NCBI GenBank assembly: GCA_041569895.1
Contig: JBFFXF010000122.1
Span: 1 to 20,271, forward strand
Reading direction: 5' to 3'
From: JBFFXF01 sp041569895
GTDB lineage: Bacteria > Planctomycetota > UBA8108 > JACQVS01
DNA: 20,271 nucleotides
Part shown: positions 14,111 to 20,271 of the stretch, one piece after another
Position numbering within the stretch: position 1 is the stretch's first letter
Layout of the letters: the number at the start of each line of letters is the position of its first letter
The notes under the pieces: generated by a model
Seen by the model: only the letters and a program-made list of their open reading frames with translations
What the model was told of the DNA's origin: nothing
Databases searched by the model: none
Made by a program: the position numbers and the translations under genes

Positions 14111-15175
14111 TCAGATCAACGCGTCGAGCTTTCTCAGAACATCGTCGACCGCCTCGTCGCCGGAGAGGGCAGTCTCGACGTCGCCCTCCAGGAGCGTCGA
14201 GAGCTCGAGCACCGCGTCGGCCTCACCGGCGCGGGGGCGAGAGACGCCGTCGCAGAGGAGCACCACTTCCGCGGGGTCTCCTCCCCGCGGCGCCCCGAGG
14301 CGGGCGCGCAGCGCGGCGAGAGCGGGCGGGAGGTTTCCCCGGACGTCGAACGCCACGTCCTGGAGAGCTCTCCGGCGCAGGCCGTGGCGACAGCGCGTCA
14401 GGACGCAGGACCGGTGGAAGTACCGGTAATTGGACGCGTGCCGGACCGTCGGCCGGTGAGACGGGTGGGCCAGGTGGAAGAGGTGAAACACGCTGCAGTC
14501 GCGCGCGCCATCGACGATCCGGACGCCGCGCCGACGCAGCCGCCGGCCGAGATCGTCGTCCTCGAGCCCCCAGCCGACGAAGCGCTCGTCCCAGCCGTTG
14601 ACCGCCTCGAGGTCGGTCCGGTGGACGGCGCAGTTCCCGCCGATCAGCTTCGGACGCACCTTGAGACCGGTGCGCGCGTAGAAGCGATTCTTCACGAAGC
14701 TCCACCACCGGCCCCATGCCGCCCGGCGGAGCTCCCGGTCGAGGACTCGCCGCCGCTCGTCGCCGTCGACCTCGCGCGCGAGGAGGCGCGCCGTGAGGCG
14801 CTCGTCGAGCTGGCACCGCGAGCCGACGTGGGCGAGCCCCGGACGGACGCGCTGCGCGTGCAGCGGGATGGCGCGGGCGTCGACGAGCGAGTCGCCGTCC
14901 ACGAAGACCAGGACGTCGCCGCCAGCGCGGAGGATGGCGCGGTTTCGAATCGCCGCGAGTCGAAACCCCCTGTCCTCGTGGCGGACATGGACAACGTCGA
15001 GGGGAGCCGTCCGCGAGAACCGCTCGATCACCTCGCCGGTCGCCGGTCCCGAGCCGTCGTCGGCGACGAGTACCTCGAGGTCGTCGCACGAGCCCGCCGC
15101 CGCGATCGACTCGAGCGACAGCGCGAGCTCGCGTGGCTTCTCGTAAGTCGACAGCACCAGGGAGACGCGCGGCAT
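14111..15175 (-). CDS. Family 2 glycosyltransferase with C-terminal galactosyltransferase-like motif
   Basis: A 354-residue soluble GT-A fold enzyme. It shows SLVLSTYEKP at the start, the nucleotide-binding ADDGS (38-42), the metal-binding DGD (93-95), IGGNCAVH (from about 178) and GWGLEDDDL (201-209), the catalytic-region motif shared by galactosyltransferase-7C-type and polysaccharide synthase GT2 enzymes. It should transfer a sugar from a nucleotide donor to a glycan or lipid-linked acceptor on the cytoplasmic face; donor and acceptor cannot be told from sequence. Residues after about 290 are a divergent, acidic tail. It starts 25 nt after the apgM stop, so the two are probably co-transcribed. 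Confidence 0.92.
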   Translation of the reverse strand: MPRVSLVLSTYEKPRELALSLESIAAAGSCDDLEVLVADDGSGPATGEVIERFSRTAPLDVVHVRHEDRGFRLAAIRNRAILRAGGDVLVFVDGDSLVDARAIPLHAQRVRPGLAHVGSRCQLDERLTARLLAREVDGDERRRVLDRELRRAAWGRWWSFVKNRFYARTGLKVRPKLIGGNCAVHRTDLEAVNGWDERFVGWGLEDDDLGRRLRRRGVRIVDGARDCSVFHLFHLAHPSHRPTVRHASNYRYFHRSCVLTRCRHGLRRRALQDVAFDVRGNLPPALAALRARLGAPRGGDPAEVVLLCDGVSRPRAGEADAVLELSTLLEGDVETALSGDEAVDDVLRKLDALI

Positions 15176-15200
15176 GCCGTGTCTCGCGAGGGCGAGCGAC

Positions 15201-16424
15201 TCACGCCCCGAACTTGTCGACCCGATCGGCGTGCGCCAGCGCCAGCTCGATGAGGCGCGTCGCCGGAAAGACGCCGAGGTCTCCGTTCATCAGACCGCGC
15301 TCGCTGTACGACGCGCCGGGCGCGGAGAGCGCGAGCGACGAGGCGATGATCGTCGGCACGGGATGCCAGCTGTGCTCCTTGCGGATGCACGGCGTCGAGT
15401 GGTCCCCGGTGACCACCAGCGCGCCCGGCCCGAGCGCCTCGATCCTCGGCAGCTGCGCGTCGACCGCCTCGATTGCCTTGACCTTCTCCTCGAAGAGCCC
15501 GGAGTGGCCCGCGGTGTCGGTCGGCTTGTAATGGAAGAAGAAGAAGTCGTAATCGTTCCAGTGCTTCTCCAGAAGCGCGATCTCCTCCTCGAAGCTCTTC
15601 GGCGGGCCGAGCACATCCATGCCGACGAGCCGCGCGACGCCACGGTACATCGGGTACGCCGCGATGGCGCCGGCGGTGACGCGGTAGCGCCTCGTGAAGG
15701 GCTCGAGGTCGGGCAGCGTCGAGAACCCGCGCAGCAGGATTCCGGTCGCCGCCTGCTCGTCCGCCAGGATGCGCAGCGCGCGGTGAAGGAACGAGTTCAC
15801 CACTCGCGCGGACTTCTCCGCGTGCGGGCTCTGCGCGCGGACCTGCAGCAACGGCTGCCCCTCGCGCTGCGGATCGTTGTCGTTGAGGCTGGCGTCGAGC
15901 TCGCTGCCGCGGAAGACGACGGTGAACCGGTGCTCCTTGCCGGGAAGGAGAATCACCTCGCACTCCTCGACCGCCGCGCCCAGACCCTGCGCGAGCTTGT
16001 CGCAGAGTCGCCGGCACTCCTCGTCCGGCGGACGTCCCGCGCGGCGATCCGCGACGACGCTCGTCCCGTCACCAGGCGTCTCGAGCGTGGCGAAGTTGGC
16101 GCGCGCGGCGAGGTCGCCGGGTCGCATGTCGAAACCGCTTCCGAGCGCCTCGAGCGCGCCGCGCCCGAACTCGACCGTATAGGGATGGTAGCCGAAGAGC
16201 GCGAGGTGGGCCGGCCCGCTCCCGGGCGTGACGCCGGTATCGATCACCTGCATGCGTCCGCCACTCGCCTTGCGCGCGATGCGATCGAGGTTCGGGAGCT
16301 CGGCAGTCTCGAGCTCCGTCTTGCCCGTGTCGGGGTGCGGCAAGCCCCCCACGCCGTCGAGCACCAGAAGGACAATCTTGCCGCCGGTAGGGCGCAGCAG
16401 CGCACGCGTCTTATCGTGTATCAT
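15201..16424 (-). CDS. apgM: 2,3-bisphosphoglycerate-independent phosphoglycerate mutase, archaeal type
   Basis: A 407-residue cofactor-independent phosphoglycerate mutase of the ApgM class, which interconverts 3- and 2-phosphoglycerate in glycolysis and gluconeogenesis. It belongs to the alkaline-phosphatase superfamily, and the two-metal site is complete: LDGVGG (Asp23), the nucleophile in GVTPGSGPAHLALFGY (Ser69), KPTDTAGHSG (Asp303, His307), TGDHSTP (Asp341, His342) and HSWHPVP (His354). Length matches the family (about 400), shorter than bacterial GpmI (about 510). The start at 16424 has AAGGGAA about 7 nt upstream. It is divergent from the GT4 gene across a 47-bp gap. Placement with glycosyltransferases is unusual for a glycolytic gene. 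Confidence 0.95.
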   Translation of the reverse strand: MIHDKTRALLRPTGGKIVLLVLDGVGGLPHPDTGKTELETAELPNLDRIARKASGGRMQVIDTGVTPGSGPAHLALFGYHPYTVEFGRGALEALGSGFDMRPGDLAARANFATLETPGDGTSVVADRRAGRPPDEECRRLCDKLAQGLGAAVEECEVILLPGKEHRFTVVFRGSELDASLNDNDPQREGQPLLQVRAQSPHAEKSARVVNSFLHRALRILADEQAATGILLRGFSTLPDLEPFTRRYRVTAGAIAAYPMYRGVARLVGMDVLGPPKSFEEEIALLEKHWNDYDFFFFHYKPTDTAGHSGLFEEKVKAIEAVDAQLPRIEALGPGALVVTGDHSTPCIRKEHSWHPVPTIIASSLALSAPGASYSERGLMNGDLGVFPATRLIELALAHADRVDKFGA

Positions 16425-16471
16425 TGTGGGGTTCCCTTCGAGGCCGGTAGCGGTCGTTCGAAGCTCCTATC

Positions 16472-17611
16472 ATGCGATTGCGGACCCTTCATATCAATAC
16501 CCAAACGGACTGGGGCGGCGGCGAGCATCAGACTCTCCTCCTGGTTCGTGGACTTGTCGACCGCGGACACGAGGCGGTGCTCGCGACGCGTCCGGACTCT
16601 CCTCTCGGCGTCCGCGCCCGCGCGGCCGGTCTCGACACCTTCCCGATCAAGCCGATCAACGAGGTCGACCCTCGGGCGATCTGGAGACTCGCGCGCCTCA
16701 TCCGCGCGACGCGTCCCGGCATCATCCACATGCACTCGCCGCACGCGCTGGCGCTGGGAGCGATCGCCTCGCGACTGGCGCCCGGCGCGGGGCGCGTCGT
16801 CTCGCGCAGAGTGGCGCGAACGATCTACCGGCGCTACGCGCTACGACTGAACTGGCTGAAGTACCGTCTCGGCGCCCAGAGCTACATCGCGGTCTCGCGC
16901 GCCGTGCGGGACGTGCTCGTCGGCGACGGCATGCGACCGGAGGCGGTGACTGTCGTCCACAGCGGCGTCAATCCGGCGACGCTCGAGCCGTTCCGCAACG
17001 GCGCGGTGAACGCCGAGGCGCTGCGCGCGTCGCACGGCATCCCCCCGCGCACGCCGATCGTGCTCAGCATCGCCTCGCTCAACCGGGTCAAGGGGCCGCT
17101 GTTGTTCACGCGCGCCGCGGCGCGTGTGCTCGAATCCCGCGACGTCGTCTTCGTCATGGTCGGCGACGGGCCGATGGCCGGCGCCGTCGACTCGCTCGCA
17201 CGCAGTCTCGGAATCACCGGGCGCTTCATCCGCACCGGTTTTCGCGAGGACGCGCTCGCCTATCTCGCCGCGTCGAGGGTGTACGTGCAGCCGTCCCTCT
17301 CCGAGGGCCTCGGCACCTCGATTCTCGACGCGCTCCTTCTCGAGAAGCCGGTCGTCGCATGCGCCGTCGGCGGCATCCCCGAGATCGTCGACGACGGTCG
17401 CCACGGGTTGCTCGTCCCGCCCGACGACCCCGGCGCGCTCGCGGGCGCCATCGTGTCCCTCCTCGACTCGCCCGACCTGGCGGCCCGACTGGGCGCCGCG
17501 GGGCGCGAGCGGGTTCTGGCCGAATTCACCAGCGACCGCATGGTCAACGGCACGCTCGCGGTCTACCTCGAGCTGCTCGCCTCGACCGCGCGAGGCAACG
17601 GCCAGAGTTGA
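16472..17611 (+). CDS. Family 4 glycosyltransferase
   Basis: A 379-residue GT-B fold glycosyltransferase. The N-terminal acceptor domain starts with HINTQTDWGGGEHQ, where the Gly-rich loop (15-17) is typical. The C-terminal donor domain has the family pattern VVHSGVN, LNRVKGPLLF, VGDGPM and QPSLSEGLGTSILDALLLEK (Glu278; the second acidic residue of the EX7E motif is Asp286, a common variant). It should act on lipopolysaccharide-like or exopolysaccharide intermediates; the specific sugar is unknown. No good ribosome site is visible before the ATG at 16472. It is divergently arranged with apgM and may share regulation through the 47-bp gap. Confidence 0.93.
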   Translation: MRLRTLHINTQTDWGGGEHQTLLLVRGLVDRGHEAVLATRPDSPLGVRARAAGLDTFPIKPINEVDPRAIWRLARLIRATRPGIIHMHSPHALALGAIASRLAPGAGRVVSRRVARTIYRRYALRLNWLKYRLGAQSYIAVSRAVRDVLVGDGMRPEAVTVVHSGVNPATLEPFRNGAVNAEALRASHGIPPRTPIVLSIASLNRVKGPLLFTRAAARVLESRDVVFVMVGDGPMAGAVDSLARSLGITGRFIRTGFREDALAYLAASRVYVQPSLSEGLGTSILDALLLEKPVVACAVGGIPEIVDDGRHGLLVPPDDPGALAGAIVSLLDSPDLAARLGAAGRERVLAEFTSDRMVNGTLAVYLELLASTARGNGQS

Positions 17612-17630
17612 GCCGGCCGTTTCCTGGCCG

Positions 17631-17658
17631 TAGACAGCGCCCCCACCCGTGGTACGAT
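17631..17658 (+). promoter_or_regulatory. Candidate promoter of the kinase gene
   Basis: TAGACA (17631-17636; five of six) and TACGAT (17653-17658; four of six) have a 16-bp spacer. Transcription would start near 17665, which rules out the in-frame ATG at 17657 as the start and favours GTG 17693 or ATG 17741. A 5-bp inverted repeat CGGCC/GGCCG (17614-17618 and 17626-17630) lies just upstream, after the GT4 stop. Confidence 0.4.
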
Positions 17659-17740
17659 GGCCAAAAATGAGCCGGCTGAAAAGGGTCCGGGGGTGAGCCG
17701 AGCGCTGTCCACGGGAAACGGCGACGATCGAGCGGAAACG

Positions 17741-20271
17741 ATGCAGCGGAACCACAGGTTCGCCCGCTACGAGATCCTCGACGAGCTGGGTCGTGGTGGC
17801 ATGGGGGTGGTCTACCGCGTCCGCGACCTCGTCGAGCGCCGTGAGGTCGCTCTCAAGGCCCTGCGGGGCGATGTCGATCGCCTCGATCAGCGCCGGTTCG
17901 AGCGCGAGATCCGCGCTCTCGGCGCCCTCCAGCACGAGGGCATCGTCCGCATCATCGGCATCGGCGGGGGCTGCCGCCTCGACGACAGCGGCGAGGGCCG
18001 GGCGAACGGGGACGTCACCGCGCGCCGAAACGGCGACGAGCCGGTCCACTTCACCATGGAGCTCGTGCGCGGCACGCCGCTCTCGGCGCTCATCGAGCCG
18101 CCGCTCCCCGGGCGTGACGAGGTGCTCCGGCGCGCGCGGCTCGTGGTGCGGCTCCTCGACGCGCTCGACGCCGTGCACCGCGCCGGATTCGTGCACCGCG
18201 ACCTGAAGGCGGCCGACGTCCTCGTCGTCCCCTCCGACGGCTCCGCGGACCCCCGCTCCGATCCCGACCCGGGCGTGACCCTCCTCGACTTCGGCCTCGT
18301 CCTGCGCCTCGACGAGGAGCGACCGGACGAGCAGGAGGGAGGCACCGCGCTCTACCTCGCGCCGGAGCGCGTCGATCCGCGCGCGACGCTCGATGCTCGC
18401 TCCGATCTCTACTCGATCGGCGTCCTGCTCTACCAGCTGGTGACGCTGCGTTACCCCTTCGAACGTCTCGCCGACGCCCTGGCCTCGCGTCGGGCACCGC
18501 CGCGACCGCCCCACGAGATCAATCCCGACTGCCCCGTCGAGCTCTCGAAGCTCATCTGCGGCCAGCTCTCGCGCGAGCCCCACCGGCGCGCATCGTCCGC
18601 GGCCGAGCTACGGCGAGATCTGATCATCGCCGCCGGTGTCGCGGAGGCCGTGCCGCCTCGCGTCCAAGAACCGGTGTTCTGCGGCCGTCGCCGCGAGCTC
18701 GAGGTCCTCGAGGACGCGGCGCGCTCCGCGGCGGATGGTCGCGGCCGGTGCGTCGTCGTGCGCGGGGCCGCGAGCGCGGGCAAGACGTGGCTGCATTCCC
18801 GCAGCGGGCTGCGCGCGAGCGCTGCGCTCGATCTCGGCATGGCGTGCTTCGAGGGCCGGTATCAACGCGGCGGTCCGGTGCGCGAGGGGCTGCGGTCGGT
18901 GCTCGCGGCGATGCTGCTCCAGATTCTCGACGCCGGGGACGAGGCGCGCCAGGCGTTCGCGCCGTGGGGTCGTCCCGTCGCCCGCCTGCTCGGGCTCGAC
19001 GCGTTCGACTCCGGTCGGATCGGCGAGTTCCTCGAGTCATCGACGCGGTCCGACGACGCCCCGGCGGAGGAGGCGCTCCGGCTGCTCGCCATCCGCGCCG
19101 CCACGCAGGTGTTCGCGCTCGCCGCTCGGCGTCAGCCCGCGCTGGTCGTGATCGAGGACCTGCACAACGCCGACGAGCTCGACATCGAGATCCTCCGACG
19201 CGTGGCGGCCGTCATCTCGGGGCTGCCGCTCGCGCTCGTCGTCACATCGCGCACCGCCTCGCGCGGCGAGTCCTTCGAACCGGCGCTCGACGCGTGGCTC
19301 GAAGAGGCCGAGAAGGGCGCCGTCGAGTCGATCCGACTCGAGGGGCTCGCGGACCCCGAGGTGGAGCGCATGGCCGCGACGATGCTCGAGGGACCGGATC
19401 GTCCATCGCCCGAGCTGCTGACCGCGCTGATCACCGAGACGGGCGGACTGCCGGGGCGCGTCGCGGACCAGCTTCGCGACCTGTGGACGCAGGGTCGGCT
19501 GACCCGCGCCGACGGGCAGTGGCTGCTGCGACCCGAGGCCGGCGCCGGCGCCGAGGGCTCGATCGAGACGGCCGGCGATGCCGGCGCCGTCGAGTCGCTC
19601 GAGGAGCCCCTGCGGAGAATCCTCGCCGCGGCCTCGGTCGTCGATGGTCCGTTCGACGCGCCGCTCCTCGCCGCGCTGCTCGCCCCGCAGGACGACTCGC
19701 CGACGGCGGAGGAGATCGGGGCCGACCTCACGCGTCTCGTGAGCGCGGGCTACCTGGCGCCCGCGTCTCCCGGACTGCGCTTCTCGGCGCCGGCGGTGCG
19801 ACGTCGCGCGCGTGGACTGTGCGACGATGCGACGCGGCGCGAATATCACCGGCGCCTGGCGCGCTTCGTGCTGGCGGCGGGTGGCGGCGAGGAATCGAGG
19901 CTCGCCGCGGCGCGCGCCCTCTCTCGAGCGGGAGACGCCGAGGCCGCCGCGGCGCACTACCTCGAGTTCGCCGGGCTGGCGGAGGCTCGCGGCGCGCATC
20001 GACGCAGCCTCGCGAGCTACCAGCGCGCCATCGAGTCGCTGACCGACAGGGCGGCGCGCTCGGCGGCCCTCGAGGCGAAGGGACGGCTGCACGGGCGCAT
20101 CGGCGAGCTCGCCCCGGCGCTCGAGTGCCTGCGAGAGGCGGCAGCGCTTCGCGAGGACGATGTCGCCCTGCTGCCGTTACTCGAGGAGGAGGGGACGATC
20201 CTCCAGAAGCAGGGTGACTTCGATCCGGCGCTTCGGGTCTTCGAGCGGTGTCTGGCGATCGCCGCCGGCGA
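17741..20271 (+). CDS. PknB-type Ser/Thr kinase fused to AAA-like ATPase and TPR region (partial)
   Basis: At least 843 residues, open at the right edge. The kinase domain spans about 8-265: GRGGMGVVYR (Gly loop), Lys39 in VALKAL, HRDLKAAD (152-159), DFG (183-185), LAPERVD and DARSDLYSIGVLLYQL. The usual Asn of HRDLKxxN is Asp159. A second domain begins near 315 (CGRRRELEVLEDA) with Walker A GAASAGKT (342-349) and Walker B VVIEDLHNAD (Glu472, Asp473), an AAA/STAND-like ATPase as in large regulators. From about 740 the sequence becomes helical and TPR-like (GDAEAAAAHYLEFAGLAEAR). No membrane helix is seen. The start is uncertain: ATG 17741 is closest to the domain; GTG 17693 has AAGGG 7 nt upstream; ATG 17657 overlaps the promoter. 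Confidence 0.9.
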   Translation, partial: MQRNHRFARYEILDELGRGGMGVVYRVRDLVERREVALKALRGDVDRLDQRRFEREIRALGALQHEGIVRIIGIGGGCRLDDSGEGRANGDVTARRNGDEPVHFTMELVRGTPLSALIEPPLPGRDEVLRRARLVVRLLDALDAVHRAGFVHRDLKAADVLVVPSDGSADPRSDPDPGVTLLDFGLVLRLDEERPDEQEGGTALYLAPERVDPRATLDARSDLYSIGVLLYQLVTLRYPFERLADALASRRAPPRPPHEINPDCPVELSKLICGQLSREPHRRASSAAELRRDLIIAAGVAEAVPPRVQEPVFCGRRRELEVLEDAARSAADGRGRCVVVRGAASAGKTWLHSRSGLRASAALDLGMACFEGRYQRGGPVREGLRSVLAAMLLQILDAGDEARQAFAPWGRPVARLLGLDAFDSGRIGEFLESSTRSDDAPAEEALRLLAIRAATQVFALAARRQPALVVIEDLHNADELDIEILRRVAAVISGLPLALVVTSRTASRGESFEPALDAWLEEAEKGAVESIRLEGLADPEVERMAATMLEGPDRPSPELLTALITETGGLPGRVADQLRDLWTQGRLTRADGQWLLRPEAGAGAEGSIETAGDAGAVESLEEPLRRILAAASVVDGPFDAPLLAALLAPQDDSPTAEEIGADLTRLVSAGYLAPASPGLRFSAPAVRRRARGLCDDATRREYHRRLARFVLAAGGGEESRLAAARALSRAGDAEAAAAHYLEFAGLAEARGAHRRSLASYQRAIESLTDRAARSAALEAKGRLHGRIGELAPALECLREAAALREDDVALLPLLEEEGTILQKQGDFDPALRVFERCLAIAAG

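Noticed and set aside
17667..17696. Nine-codon upstream reading frame ahead of the kinase
   Set aside because: It begins almost at the predicted transcript start and has no ribosome site; an in-frame kinase start at 17693 would overlap it, but there is no support for a leader peptide.
1..20271. tRNA, rRNA or known riboswitch
   Set aside because: No cloverleaf, rRNA core sequence or riboswitch consensus was recognised by eye; a covariance-model scan could still reveal a small RNA.

Overview
This is a high-GC bacterial window with 14 supported protein genes (13 complete; one Ser/Thr kinase runs off the right edge). No rRNA, tRNA, CRISPR array, transposase or phage gene was recognised. The gene set suggests an uncultured, deep-branching Planctomycetota-like bacterium: a secreted protein ending in a two-loop dockerin-type calcium domain, a Tat-exported DUF1501 protein, an ECF sigma/zinc-finger anti-sigma pair, a multihaem cytochrome and a very large PknB-type kinase fused to an ATPase. 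This placement is an inference from gene families, not from a marker gene.

Layout. 1-476: inverted hexamer array, then a good sigma-70 promoter. 477-2867 (+): secreted propeller-like/dockerin protein. 2887-6101 (-): an mrfA-mrfB DNA-repair pair, namely a DUF1998-type helicase and a minimal DEDD exonuclease whose coding regions overlap by 4 nt. 6395-7935 (+): TPR/amidase lipoprotein overlapping by 4 nt with a small RNHCP zinc protein. 7936-8247: hexamer arrays. 8248-9585 (+): DUF1501 protein. 9586-9875: hexamer arrays in the opposite orientation, followed by heptamer and nonamer tandem repeats. 10094-13263 (+): ECF sigma factor, membrane anti-sigma factor with an outer calcium-loop tail, and a tetrahaem cytochrome with a degenerate nucleotidase-like domain. 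13331-16424 (-): apgM, a GT2 glycosyltransferase and a HAMP-like membrane protein. 16472-17611 (+): GT4 glycosyltransferase. 17741 to the end (+): kinase-ATPase-TPR regulator.

How the parts may work together. MrfA and MrfB are an interstrand-crosslink repair pair in Bacillus subtilis, and the same helicase-nuclease coupling is kept here. The sigma/anti-sigma/cytochrome cluster looks like an envelope-sensing operon: the anti-sigma factor carries a dockerin-type calcium loop outside the membrane, and the same loop type ends the secreted protein at 477-2867. The two glycosyltransferases, the amidase and the HAMP protein all point to the cell envelope.

The least explained signal is non-coding. 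Arrays of GGGNNC and TCGGNN hexamers start a few bases after the stop codons of two transcription units, appear again at the left edge, and are arranged as mirror images around the DUF1501 gene. They have the form of G-quadruplex motifs and long imperfect hairpins. They are the best candidate here for an undescribed element family.
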